Source of the DNA: Hydnum rufescens UP504
Taxonomy: Eukaryota > Basidiomycota > Agaricomycetes > Cantharellales > Hydnaceae
Direction: 5' to 3'
DNA length: 64,000 nt
Assembly (NCBI GenBank): GCA_014904985.1
Contig: MU128964.1
Span: forward strand, 10,582-74,581
The position numbers and the translations under genes were made by a program. The first letter of the stretch is position 1; the number at the start of each line of letters is the position of its first letter. Under the pieces are notes generated by a model. That model was not told where the DNA came from and made no database searches. It saw only the letters and a list, made by a program, of their open reading frames with translations. Positions 34,898-45,325 of this stretch are shown here, in pieces.

Positions 34898-37800
34898 ACC
34901 TACCCTCGAAGATGTTGTCACGGTCCACGAAAAGAATGACGTACCAAGAAAGCGAGCTTCGCCCACGTACCGGTTTGCCAGCGAGTTACAAGAAGCCGTT
35001 AATGTCGAGGACTTATTCAAGTCTTTGATGGAGAAACAAGTATCCGTTAGGCTCGGCGATGTCCTTGGGTCTTCCTTTGAGCTGTGTAGGCGGCTGCAGA
35101 TTGCTACTAAAACCCAGAGGGTGCCAGTCACGGCAGAGGATCCACGAGTCAAGAACGTTGAGGTTTCGATTAGCTCAGCGGAGTACGGAATCAAACCGCT
35201 TGATGCCAAAAAGGGACCTAAGCGCCCATATGTCAATCGTCCTCCAAAAGACATACGTACTATTGGTTTAATCCAAGTCGACTCTGATGACGAAACATCA
35301 GATGAATACCTTTCTGATGATACCGAATACACGTCGAATACCGATGAACAAGCTGAAGAATATTATAAACGTCAGCTTAAAATTGAACATGACCGCGTCT
35401 TCAATACGAAAAATTCGGATTATTCGTTTAGCCCGTCCTTTTTGGCTATGGTAACGGCTAAAATCCAAGGCACAATTATGGGTCGACCATGTACAATGTT
35501 AATCGATAATGGAAGCGAGTTGAACATGATGGGACAGGCGACTCAAGTCAAATTGGAGCTCCCGATGGATCCTTCAGGAAAAGACTGGCATCTGCACGGA
35601 GTTTCTGGCCACCAAGTTAATCTTGTTGGGCTTTGTCGCGACGTTCCGGTACACGTTGGAGGAGTTCCACTCCACCACAATTTCTTTATAACGCCCGACG
35701 ACATTGGGTCCAAAGAAGTAATTCTAGGACAACCATGGTTATTTTCGTACTCGGCCAGAATCGATTACACTCACGGATCTGGGATGAATCTCCAAATATG
35801 GCAAGATGGAGATCGAGACACTGGACGTTCCGTTAAAGTGACGCTGCCAATAATGTCGGCACCTAGGAACGTCCTTCCTATCGAATTAGTCAAATGTCGT
35901 GCGAAGTCCGCTTCAAACAGCTGTTCTGCTGAAGTGGAAACCTTTGAAGAAATTCCGGAATTTCCTACAAATATATCTTCAATTCTGTCGGACATGGGAG
36001 GCAAGCTTATAAAGCTGAGGCCTGTTAACCACGATCCGGACATTCTTAATCAAGCTTTACACGCACCTGTCATTCTTGACGCTCTCCGAACAGCGTATCA
36101 TGTTCAAAACTTGATCCAGGACAACCAATTGGAGGCTCGATTAATGAAAGCCCTTATAAATAACGGTCTTTCATTCGCCCGTACAATAGGTCCGGCCGAG
36201 GAGATCGCAAGATATATCATGGGCAACCGGAAATACAAACCTGTTGGGAAGAAAGTCCATCCGGTAGCGTCGTATAATCCGGATTTTCGCGCCTTAGTCT
36301 TCAATCCGTTGAAACTCGGGGAATTTCCATCCCTGCCGACGAATCCTATCAAGCTAGAGGATATTCAATATACGGAACGAATAACAAGGGAACGTCTTAC
36401 CTATATTTTGGACAAGATTCCTACGGGTTTCCTAACCAAACTGGAAACTGAGCTTATTGCTCACTTGATCGTTACACACGGCGATGCCTTTGCGTTTGAG
36501 GAACACGAAAGAGGAACCTTTAATACGGAATATTTTCCTCCGTATGAAATGCCGACCGTACCTCATGAACCTTGGATGAGGAAAAACATAAGAATTCCTC
36601 TCGGTCGAATGGACGAGGTTTCGAAATTGCTCCAGGAACAGTTTGATAGCGGAAAGTATGAGCGATCCGCTTCATCCTATCGTTCAGCTATCTTTGCAGT
36701 CGAAAAGAAGTCCGGTTTCTTGCGACTGGTGCATGATTTACAGCCCCTGAACGCTGTGACTATCCGTGACGCCGGTCTTCCACCTCGTATCGACGAAATG
36801 ATAGAACAATTCACGGGACGAACCTGCTACTGTATTTGTGATCTTAAGAGCGGATATGACAGCTATTTATTGGCTGAGAAATCCCGCGATCTAACGACCT
36901 TTCATGGATACGCTCTGGGGCCGCTTAGACTTACAAGATTACCTCAAGGCTACACCAATTCTATGCAAGTCTTTTGTCGCGCGACCTCACATATGATCGG
37001 ATCTATGGCACCAGATCGTGCCAACGTCTTTGTAGACGACTGTGCAGGAATGGGACCCCGGTCTGACTATGGCAACAGTTCAATTCCCGAGAACAAGCAA
37101 ATTCGTCGCTTTATTTTCGAGTTTGCTACGATGTTACAGAGACTTTTAATACGAGTTAAAGTCTCTGGTGCTACTATCGCAGGCCAGAAGGCCATTATTG
37201 CCACACCCCGACTTGCGCTTCTTGGAGCCGTCGTCTCTAAAGAAGGAGCCCATGTATCGCATGAGATTAATGCCAAACTTCGAAAATGGCCCACCTGTGA
37301 CAATTCAACGGAAGTTCGAGGATTCCTCGGAACTGTTGGAGTCGTAAGACGTTGGATTAAAGACTTTGCGATAATAGCAAAGCCTCTTACGTTGTTAACT
37401 CGGAAAATGGCACCTAGCGAGTTTGCTTGGAGCCAGGAAGCACAGTGCTCCTTAGACGAGTTGAAACGACTAGCCGCGACGGCTGTACCAATTAAGGCAA
37501 TCGACTACGATCTTGCGCGAGCTGTCGTATCGAAATCGCAACGAAATGACGACTATGGCCTTGTTTCCATCGCAGTGGACTCGTCTACTACGGGATGTGG
37601 CTGGGTAGTCAGCCAACAAGTCGATAACGTTGATTATCCGATTAATTTCGGATCACTTACCTTCAACAATACCGAGAGTCGCTATTCACAGCCCAAATTG
37701 GAACTGTACGGGGTTTTTCGTGCCTTGAATGCCGAACGATACAGACTACACGGAATCCACTTCCGCCTCGTGCTAGACGCAAGCTACATAGCAAAGATGA

Positions 37801-38381
37801 TCAACAATCCGGGCTTACCCAATGCGGCAATGACAAGATGGATCTCGTACATATTGCTTTTTGATTTTGAAGTGATGCATTCGCCTGCTTCAAAACATCG
37901 AGGCCCAGACGGTTTATCGCGACGTCCACAAGCGAGTCAAGATTCGGACGAATCTGAAGCAGAGTCTGATATTAGCGAGACTATCAAGCTGGTCAAAGTA
38001 CCAAAAGACGACTTATCTGAAACCTCAGACACTGTGGAAGACCCGATCTTGCGATTTACGACCTTGAATCGATTATCGGGAGAAGAGAACTCTCTTGAAG
38101 TCGATTGGGTGCAACCCGATTGTGTGTCTAGCGAAACTCCAGATGATGAATTCTCGCTCGAAGCCTTTGAGGGCGAAGCATTCGTACCTGCTGAAGACGA
38201 GTCAACAAAGAAGTTAACTCATAAGCATAAGATCTATGAGTACGACACTTCCGAATACTGGGATGAAATCCTGGCGTACCTTACGAGTCTAAAGCTTCCT
38301 GAGGATCGAAAGCGAAGGAACCACATAGCCAACCAGGCTAGGCACTTCTTTATTCTGGAACAAATGCTTCTGGCGACGTAA
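34806..38381 (+). CDS. pol: Pol polyprotein: protease, reverse transcriptase, RNase H
   Basis: A conserved-looking region (FASELQEAVNVEDLFKSLME, resembling a domain found ahead of protease in basidiomycete retroelements) precedes the aspartic protease motif LIDNGSELN (about 35500) with VILGQPWL. Reverse transcriptase: RLVHDLQPLNAVTIRD, LPPRIDEMIEQF, CDLKSGYDSY, LPQGYTNSM and the catalytic FVDDC (about 37028; most Ty3 enzymes have YxDD or FxDD). RNase H: IAVDSSTTGCGWVVSQ and VVSQ...SRYSQPKLELYG, then HRGPDGLSRRP. The frame ends at 38381 by a one-base shift just before integrase. Translation start inside this frame is not meaningful, since it is part of a polyprotein. Confidence 0.92.
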   Translation: MMGRRLVLVFTTRQVWICAKEKESKSKRRVRPTLEDVVTVHEKNDVPRKRASPTYRFASELQEAVNVEDLFKSLMEKQVSVRLGDVLGSSFELCRRLQIATKTQRVPVTAEDPRVKNVEVSISSAEYGIKPLDAKKGPKRPYVNRPPKDIRTIGLIQVDSDDETSDEYLSDDTEYTSNTDEQAEEYYKRQLKIEHDRVFNTKNSDYSFSPSFLAMVTAKIQGTIMGRPCTMLIDNGSELNMMGQATQVKLELPMDPSGKDWHLHGVSGHQVNLVGLCRDVPVHVGGVPLHHNFFITPDDIGSKEVILGQPWLFSYSARIDYTHGSGMNLQIWQDGDRDTGRSVKVTLPIMSAPRNVLPIELVKCRAKSASNSCSAEVETFEEIPEFPTNISSILSDMGGKLIKLRPVNHDPDILNQALHAPVILDALRTAYHVQNLIQDNQLEARLMKALINNGLSFARTIGPAEEIARYIMGNRKYKPVGKKVHPVASYNPDFRALVFNPLKLGEFPSLPTNPIKLEDIQYTERITRERLTYILDKIPTGFLTKLETELIAHLIVTHGDAFAFEEHERGTFNTEYFPPYEMPTVPHEPWMRKNIRIPLGRMDEVSKLLQEQFDSGKYERSASSYRSAIFAVEKKSGFLRLVHDLQPLNAVTIRDAGLPPRIDEMIEQFTGRTCYCICDLKSGYDSYLLAEKSRDLTTFHGYALGPLRLTRLPQGYTNSMQVFCRATSHMIGSMAPDRANVFVDDCAGMGPRSDYGNSSIPENKQIRRFIFEFATMLQRLLIRVKVSGATIAGQKAIIATPRLALLGAVVSKEGAHVSHEINAKLRKWPTCDNSTEVRGFLGTVGVVRRWIKDFAIIAKPLTLLTRKMAPSEFAWSQEAQCSLDELKRLAATAVPIKAIDYDLARAVVSKSQRNDDYGLVSIAVDSSTTGCGWVVSQQVDNVDYPINFGSLTFNNTESRYSQPKLELYGVFRALNAERYRLHGIHFRLVLDASYIAKMINNPGLPNAAMTRWISYILLFDFEVMHSPASKHRGPDGLSRRPQASQDSDESEAESDISETIKLVKVPKDDLSETSDTVEDPILRFTTLNRLSGEENSLEVDWVQPDCVSSETPDDEFSLEAFEGEAFVPAEDESTKKLTHKHKIYEYDTSEYWDEILAYLTSLKLPEDRKRRNHIANQARHFFILEQMLLAT

Positions 38382-39368
38382 TGGTGACAAGCCACCTCTT
38401 CAAGTTGTATTGAGCAAAGAGATCCGTACTAGGATTTGTCGAGACGCGCACGACGAATCCGGACATCGAGGGCGAGACCTGACCTTTCGTAAAGTCAGAG
38501 ACTCGTACTGGTGGCCTAACATGTACAATTTTGTCGCTCAGTACTGCCTGACTTGCCATGAATGCCAAATGCGATCGACTTACAGGAATACGATTCCTAT
38601 TCAACCGCAGTATACTCGCACGTTACTCAGGCGATTCGATATGGACTCGGTCCATATGCCTAAAGGGAAACACGGGTTTAGATATGTTGTTGATCTAGTT
38701 GACAATCTTACCGGGTTTCTCGAGGCTACGAAGCTGAAAGCTTTATCGTCGGACAAGATCGCCGACTTTTTATTCGACATCATGTGTCGATACGGCTGCA
38801 TTTTCCAGCTTACAATCGATAACGGATCTGAGTTCAAAGGAGCCGTTGAGGGCCTCATGCAGAAATATAAGGTGCCTGTTGTTAAAATATCACCTTATAA
38901 TCCTCAAGCAAACGGAAAATCCGAACGTGGACACGCCGTATGGATTAACGCGCTATGGAAGATATTGTCGATCCGAATCTATGATTGGCCCGACTATTTA
39001 GGCCATGCTATCTGGGCTGATCGGGTGACGGTCAAACGAAACACGGGATATACTCCCTATTATTTGCTGTATGGCCAGCACCCGCTTATGCCCCACGACG
39101 TTAAAGACCGCACTTTCCACTCTTTGGATTGGCCGTCTGTAAAAAGTACCGAAGACCTTCTTGCGTTAAGGATTTTGCAGATCAGCAAACGAGATGATCT
39201 ACTAGACAAGGCCGTGTTAGCAAACGAAAACTCGCGAAGGAAAGCAGCTGCTGCCTTCAATCGGAAACACGCAGCGTGAATGAGATCCGGGGAATATCGC
39301 CCAGGAGAATGGGTTATTGTTTATAACGAGGCCCTAGATACTCAGCATGGTCAAAAAGGAATGGCTAA
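38382..39368 (+). CDS. Integrase of the Ty3-type element
   Basis: The zinc-binding HHCC domain is visible as DAHDESGHRGRDL then CLTCHEC. The catalytic triad is D in DMDSVHMP (about 38641), D in LTIDNGSEF (about 38815) and E in NGKSERGHAV (about 38922). The open frame closes with TGA at 39277-39279, but the same frame continues with RSGEYRPGEWVIVYNEA, a typical integrase C-terminal SH3-like segment, so the stop is a nonsense change in this copy. A frame change near 39455 passes the reading to the next ORF. Confidence 0.9.
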
Positions 39369-41138
39369 ATGGTACGGACTGTTTATAATCGTTCAACGAA
39401 GGCCGTCTGGCGCGTATATCATACAACAACCCGATGGTGTCGTCTTGCGCAACCAATAGCCTGGAAAAGATTAAAGCTTTACCACTTTCGAGAGAACACG
39501 GAACCTATCATTACGAAGCCCGTATGGAATTATTACGAGGAAGATCTTGTGATATCCTCCGCAGCCAGACCGGGTGACCGATGCAGGCTTAGGCCTTGGG
39601 AGATAACGGATCCAGATGAACAAATCGAGTTCTGGAAGTCAAAATACGAGGCAGCCAAACGTCGCGCCTTAGGTTATGAACCTATAAAGGAAGAAGATGA
39701 CGATCTAGACCCGTTTATCGAAGAAGAACGCGAGTTATGGGATTACAGCCGCGGAAAGCTAAACGAGGAAAACGATCAGACCCGATTCCCGAATGGGATT
39801 AACTTCGTACCTGAGCTGTTTAACTGGTTGCCTTGGGGCACGACATCGAAGCGTCTTTGTGCGAATCTTCGGTTAGGAACTCCGATGATGCATACTGAAG
39901 TATCAAGTTCTGTGAAATCAGAGCATTCCTACATTGAAGAAACACGTCGGCTAATTGGGAATGATGGGTTAACTGAGATCATAATGATGACTAGTGATTT
40001 AACAAACCCTGAATTCCTTACCTTCGACTGCAATATGGCAGAACGCATTCCACCCTGCTGTTTCAACTTGTACAGGCCTAGTGAGAAGAAAGGATCTTCG
40101 CATCGTACATCGGAACATATGTCGGATAGAGCAACTAGCTTCGAGAACTGGCGTTCCCGTCTGCCTCCAAGTAGGGGCGTGGAAAAGTGCTCAAATAGGA
40201 ACGCAGATAGACATTTGTCTAGTAAGAAGCCGGTTTCGAGATCCGATATGCCTGAACCCGTTGGAAGACCAGAATCTTCCATTCCGACTGTGGATCGTAC
40301 CAAGCTTCTTGAAGCCTTGAAAGACTTGAGCAAAACCGGCAATATTAACCTCGGGTTGCCAAGTCTTCCTGAAGAAAGGCCTGAGAAGAGACCAGAAATA
40401 AGACCCGAGACATCAACTGAGGACAGAACTACCTCAGTTCAAATCGTTAAACGCGACCCGTTTATTAGCGTATCCGACCAAGTCTTGAAAAACGTTGGAA
40501 TTGTGGGTTCTCGATTGGCATTCTACGAGAAGGAATGTCACGATCTCCAGGAAACAACCAAAGACGCATTGGAGATCCTGAATCGAGAACTTCTGCATGT
40601 GCATGACGTGGCGGATGTTCTTATGAAACGAACAGAGGATCTAATCAAAGACTTCAAAAGGACAACATCCGGGGTGTATAAACGATTTGATTCTATTAGC
40701 GTTCAGCAAATGCATGCAGTCGAGATGACTCACGCATTAAAAGACGTCCTATTAAGGATCCACTCTGATTCCTTTTCAATGGAAGATTATTACCTCGCGA
40801 TCAACGAGTTATTTCGTGGGGCACTCACTTTGATGTCCATTAAAGTCGACAATGAGGACCCGAGGTTCCTGGCTTTGAAGGCTGAGATCCAGAGTGTTTT
40901 TCACCAATGGAACTCGATAATTCCAACCACGCCGAGTCACGCAATTTGGATGGCTGAAATAGCGAATATCATCGGCCAGAAGAAGAAGGAACTGTGGAAG
41001 GAGCCAGATTTGACGAACAGACCTATGCCACTTGTGTTTAAACAGCCAGAGGTCTCGGTCGAAGAGCCATCTTCCCAGTCGAAAGAACAAGAACGTAGCG
41101 AACCTGTTGTCGTCGGCAATGCCCCGTCAGAGCTTTAA
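39369..41138 (+). CDS. Extra 3' domain downstream of integrase, unknown function
   Basis: 589 codons. The first part (IAWKRLKLYHFRENTEP, from about 39455) completes the integrase C-terminus. The following 540 residues match no retroviral enzyme I recognise: an acidic linker (EEDDDLDPFIEEERELWDY), a segment with MAERIPPCCFNLYRPSEK, a charged linker, and a long helical, probably coiled-coil domain (DLQETTKDALEILNREL...). Such a large region between integrase and the 3' LTR is where an env-like or accessory ORF would lie, but no signal peptide or membrane segment is visible, so env is unlikely. Confidence 0.75.
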   Translation: MVRTVYNRSTKAVWRVYHTTTRWCRLAQPIAWKRLKLYHFRENTEPIITKPVWNYYEEDLVISSAARPGDRCRLRPWEITDPDEQIEFWKSKYEAAKRRALGYEPIKEEDDDLDPFIEEERELWDYSRGKLNEENDQTRFPNGINFVPELFNWLPWGTTSKRLCANLRLGTPMMHTEVSSSVKSEHSYIEETRRLIGNDGLTEIIMMTSDLTNPEFLTFDCNMAERIPPCCFNLYRPSEKKGSSHRTSEHMSDRATSFENWRSRLPPSRGVEKCSNRNADRHLSSKKPVSRSDMPEPVGRPESSIPTVDRTKLLEALKDLSKTGNINLGLPSLPEERPEKRPEIRPETSTEDRTTSVQIVKRDPFISVSDQVLKNVGIVGSRLAFYEKECHDLQETTKDALEILNRELLHVHDVADVLMKRTEDLIKDFKRTTSGVYKRFDSISVQQMHAVEMTHALKDVLLRIHSDSFSMEDYYLAINELFRGALTLMSIKVDNEDPRFLALKAEIQSVFHQWNSIIPTTPSHAIWMAEIANIIGQKKKELWKEPDLTNRPMPLVFKQPEVSVEEPSSQSKEQERSEPVVVGNAPSEL

Positions 41139-41219
41139 TCACATGACGGCGTATTGTACAACGAGAATATATTTTTGGATGCCTGTCGTGAGGGACCATG
41201 ACTTAGCTGAGGCCTAATA

Positions 41220-42601
41220 TGTTGGAGGGATAAATCCCTACACCATAGAAATCCTCATCTGAGGCCATTTTCCCTATGAACGAATCAATTATATGTCACC
41301 GCGCTCATTTAATTTTATCGCCATTCGTTTATTCAAGAAATCAATTGGATTCCTACCCCTTTCCAACCCATAATATCGCCTCATTCCTTTACCATGTCTA
41401 CCAGTCAATTTATTGACTATCCGTCAGACTTCAACAGTCCTCATCAAAAAGGGGCAGTTTATGCCCTACTTCAAGTCCATTTTCTTTGGACAAGGCAATT
41501 CAACTTGCCATCTTTCTTCAAGACTGGGTGACTTGCCTGCTCTTCCAAGTCATCCTACTGCCTTAAGGGCAACAGATTGTGATTATGTAATGACACGGAC
41601 CGGGCCTAGTTCCGATTCTGGACTCGCGGATCCGTCACATGATCCAGATAGGGGCTGCACTACTCTGAAGGAGTATTTTTCGAATTTCTCCGTCATTTTT
41701 GATCGGATCGACTCGAAACGACCGCGCCCAGAAAGATACGAATCGTACCTATCGAACGGTACCAAACACGAAACGAACGGATCAAAAATGCGGTCCCTGT
41801 AACAATATCTTGCCATGATTCATACTCTGAAGGAGTATTTTTCGAATTTCTCTGTCAGTTTTGATCGGATCGACTCGAAACGACCATGCCCTGAAAGCTG
41901 TTGAAAATGCGCATCGAACAGTACCAGGGGCAAAATGAGCGGACGCGAACTCCATTTTTCACAAGACAACTCCCTCCCCATGACTCCCCTTTTGCTCCAC
42001 CATTCAAAATAGCGAATTACTTCCGGCCCTCTTATGTCCGATGGAGAAGACCCTCAGGGCGACCTATTCCACTTTTCCTTAAGGGAACTTGTCCAGGTTT
42101 GAAGGAGGAATAGCATGTAATGTGTCAATCTCCCCTTTTATCTTGAAATTGGAATATCTCCATCAGTTTTGAAGATTTTAACTTGATTTCTTTTTCTCTG
42201 TGTGTCCCTTAAGTCCGACTTTTTCACTTTCTATTGAGTCGAAGTCTGGATTGTATATTAGGTGCAGCTAGCACACAAATTCATTAGTTCTCCCCCTTCC
42301 TCCAGTTTGAAGCTCCTTGAACAGCTGCTGGTCCCTGGGTGATTTCTCACTACAAAAAGCGAATTCTAACTACACTTTGACTAAGGTATCAAGAAGAGAT
42401 TCTTAGGGTGTGGTAATTTGACTGAAAGACACATTCTCACTTAATTGCTTGGGCTTTGTTGGCTCACTGCAATTTCCCCTGTTCAAAAGACCTTCCCCCA
42501 CTCGAACCTGAACATCCGGATTAGATCTGTGATTCCCTCTTTCGTCCCCAGCTCAACATCGTGGACAGTAGTTGGATTGGTTCTTAACCAACCTGCTTAC
42601 A
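41220..42601 (+). repeat. 3' LTR of the Ty3-type element
   Basis: 1382 bp, the same orientation as the 5' LTR and nearly identical, including the tandem regulatory modules. Differences are scattered transitions and 1-bp changes in homopolymers. Confidence 0.95.
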
Positions 42602-42608
42602 ATGCGCA

Positions 42609-44115
42609 TCAGAGATTATCATAAACAGCTTGTGTGTGATGCACAGACAAAGAATGGGGAGTATCAAGGGAAGCACTGGATGGGGGTAGACAAGGCACAA
42701 AGTCTTTGCCAACAGGGATACTGAGTGACTCAGCAACTAATTTCCAATCCATGTACAGAGCTCTGTTTTTCTCCAGGAAATATGTAACATTCTCATGGTA
42801 AGGTGATGATAGGAGGTAGCCACTAGAAGTTTTGAGTGCAAGCTCTGTTGAAAAGGGCTTGGGATCACTGGGCAGTCGTTGGATGTAAGGTCAGTATGGA
42901 GCAGATTTATTGTAAGTCGTGGGGATGCGGGTGAAGTCCTGGGGCATCACACCAGGAGGTTCTTTAAGTACGGTGTCTTTGGGGCCATACTGCGCCAGCA
43001 TGTACATATCATTGGTAGTCCTCCCATGTTCCCAATGACCAAAGAACTGGAATGGATGGTGACTGTTTGTATATGCTAATGACCATTCATATCTATTGAA
43101 ACTATGCACCCAATTCCCTTGACCTGGAATGGAAATCAGCATGAATGCAGAGCAGTGAGATGCAAAAATCAGTATACACACGCATATTATGAATCACATG
43201 CCTCAAGAGCTCATCCTTGTGGAGGGCGGCCCAGTCTACCAGTCCAGTTGGTGATGGAGATGGCATAAGAACACCATTTTCATCCCATGTCATGGCTTGA
43301 CCTTCTCCAGTGAGGCAACAAAATGACCCTATGGCAGAGTCACCCTGACTGCCCTTGAGCTGGCTGCCAAACCCCTGACATGTCTCAGGACAATCCACTC
43401 CACCAGGGGAATCACACAGTGCACCATTGGACTGGCCAGTAGTCACCATCGAAACAGCAGGATTGGAGTATTTTTGGCAGACCCCGAGAACCCTTTCTAC
43501 ATGTCAATCAAAAGCTCTAACAATGAGTTTATATCTCACTGGTACTGTCTTTGTCGATTGTTGGTTGCACAGACCCCAACTACCTTCATAATCAAAATCT
43601 AACCAACTGTTAAGTGTCTTTCTTTTTCAAAACATTTATCTGTGTCCTAACAATTAGACCTACAGTGCCAAACCTTGTTCCTTTGATACTTCCACTAAAT
43701 TTTTGTGGTCAATCATTCCTGCAGTGCATCATGTCAACCATACAACACAAGTATATTGTAACATTGGGAATACTCAGTGTCAATCCTGGATTCAAGGCCT
43801 TGAATTGGTGTGGTGATGTAGATACTATGTTCAGCATTGGGATCATCCACCTTCTCGCTTGGTTTGCAGCCACCCAAGTACACATCACAGATATTTATGC
43901 TTGAGCTGATGTATGTGAATGTCTCATTGTATCACAAAAAAACATTGACTGATACAAACTAGAATCCCTACATTGTCACCCTCATTGCCAATGAAGATAT
44001 CGAACACACCATGGACACCCTTGTCGGCAAACACAAACTTACTGTCCAAGGAAGGGAAAGCATGGTTCATGTTTCCATATGCTGTGCTACCAGTACTGAG
44101 GAAGTCAAGACTCTA
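42609..44115 (-). CDS. Hypothetical minus-strand gene abutting the retrotransposon
   Basis: Exons read on the minus strand: about 44115-43990 (FADKGVHGVFDIFIGNEGDN); about 43910-43760 (ICDVYLGGCKPSEKVDDP, TEYSQCYNILVLYG); 43449 to about 43190 (LVDWAALHKDELLRHVIHNM); an intron with acceptor TTCCATTCCAG at about 43126; then GNWVHSFNRYEWSLAYTN and HPFQFFGHWEHGRTTNDM; and a last part YFLEKNRALYMDWKLVAESL ending in TGA at 42609-42611, eight bases from the retrotransposon. A one-base frame change near 42800 may be an error or damage. No domain is recognised. The 5' end is not defined. Confidence 0.5.
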
Positions 44116-44123
44116 GGTAAGTC

Positions 44124-44822
44124 ATGATCTATTGTAGTTTTAGCCTTGCTATGAGCTTACATCCCCCAGGCTTTCAAAAACTACCAAGAAATTTGGTTTG
44201 GTCTCATTGGTCTGATCATCGATGGAAGTGCAAAACCTCATTTGACTATGTCAGTGTCCCAGAGAGGAGGAGAGATCTCATGAGAAGCCTCTCTGACCTT
44301 CCAAACCCTTTCCCCCGGCCTATCACAAACCAACCACTGCAAGGCCTTTGGTGGTATTGTTGGATGGGCGGATCTGGTGGGAAACATAAAGAAGCTGAGT
44401 CTGATGTGTTAGATGAAGCTAGGCTGTGTGACAATCTGCATTCGTACAAACGTGCCCAAACAGAGGGAGGTAGTGACTTCATGGACACTTCTCCTACCTC
44501 CCCAACCTGCATTGCCCAGCTGAGTCATGCTGCCACCCCTCTACCAGCAGATGATGGAATGGATGGAATGGATGTCAATGAATTGCCAATGCCTGGAACT
44601 AGGGACACCGACAAGGCTCACAAAGACACCACAGACAAGCTTCCTGCCTTGCCAACCCATGCCCCCGACCCTCCACCTGTGGATGATGGAATGCACATTG
44701 ATGAACCCCTGGTATCTGGATCTGGGGATGTGGGCAAGGCTCATGACACTGCAGTGATTCCAAATTGTTTCCATCCCCCATGTCCACATATTATTGAGGA
44801 CTGGGTATTCTTCAAGTGCTAG
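44124..44822 (+). CDS. Hypothetical acidic, proline-rich ORF
   Basis: 232 codons. The N-terminal 40 residues look non-coding. From about 44240 the sequence is hydrophilic with two diverged copies of a Pro/Asp-rich unit (PADDGMDGMDVNELPMPG and PVDDGMHIDEPLVSGSGDVG). It could be the last exon of a plus-strand gene divergent from the one at 42.6-44.1 kb. No homology is recognised. Confidence 0.35.
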   Translation: MIYCSFSLAMSLHPPGFQKLPRNLVWSHWSDHRWKCKTSFDYVSVPERRRDLMRSLSDLPNPFPRPITNQPLQGLWWYCWMGGSGGKHKEAESDVLDEARLCDNLHSYKRAQTEGGSDFMDTSPTSPTCIAQLSHAATPLPADDGMDGMDVNELPMPGTRDTDKAHKDTTDKLPALPTHAPDPPPVDDGMHIDEPLVSGSGDVGKAHDTAVIPNCFHPPCPHIIEDWVFFKC

Positions 44823-44881
44823 GATACCCATGTATAATTCTAGTGGTTTAATACATTTCAGTTTAGGCTATTGCATGGGGT

Positions 44882-44984
44882 CCTGTGGGGGATTTTTTGA
44901 CCTCCCCCACAGGTTCAAAAACCACTGAGTAGAATCCTGTGACCTGTGACTGAACCTGTGGTAGGTTCAGTCACAGGTCACAGG
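44882..44984. repeat. Two adjacent hairpins
   Basis: First hairpin: CCTGTGGGGGA (44882) with TCCCCCACAGG (44902). Second: a 22-bp perfect stem starting CCTGTGACCTGTGACTGAAC at 44936, with its inverse at 44963-44984 and a 5-base loop. No ORF is near. This could be a terminator-like or MITE remnant. Confidence 0.75.
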
Positions 44985-45179
44985 GGTGCTTGTGAACTGA
45001 ACCCCAGGCATGGTGTCATGCATCACAGAGGCCTCGACGCATGCCCTTTTGTATGTGACCGCACAGTAAATGATGGTTGGTTTTCTTGCTAATCTGTCTG
45101 GCCGTCATTGTCTCCCACTGGCCACTATGACACAATTGGAACTTTCTGCAATGGCCCTGGCAAACTATGAAAAGGCTCC

Positions 45180-45325
45180 CTTTGAAATAGCCAAGTCGAG
45201 CCAAGTCTTTTGTTGAAAGGACTTGATCCGGATTCAGCCTAATTCATGGTATAAAATATACAAGTTGTTGGCTTGAGTTGAGTCAACCCAAGTCAAGTCA
45301 ACTTTGACAGTCGAGCCAACCACAT
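45180..45325. repeat. AAGTC-rich fragment resembling hAT subterminal repeats
   Basis: Copies of CAAGTC, GACTTG and GAGCCAA cluster in both orientations, as at the ends of the hAT element at 4.4-9.5 kb. There is no transposase. It is probably a small derivative or remnant of a related hAT element. Confidence 0.45.

Larger units (their letters stand above)
31856..42601 (+). mobile_element. Ty3-type LTR retrotransposon, 10.7 kb
   Basis: Two LTRs of 1380 and 1382 bp in the same direction enclose gag and pol with the order protease, reverse transcriptase, RNase H, integrase (the Ty3/Gypsy order). LTRs start TGTTGGAGGG and end CTTACA. I counted roughly 15-20 differences between them, about 99% identity, so insertion is recent. 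The flanks ATACGC (31850-31855) and ATGCGC (42602-42607) are a near-match that may be a mutated target duplication. Codon and CpG use differ strongly from the neighbours: the element is rich in CG dinucleotides and the flanks are poor. Several frame changes mean this copy is probably not autonomous. Confidence 0.95.

Noticed and set aside
39369..41138. Envelope gene after integrase
   Set aside because: No signal peptide, membrane segment or cleavage site is visible. The region is helical and charged.
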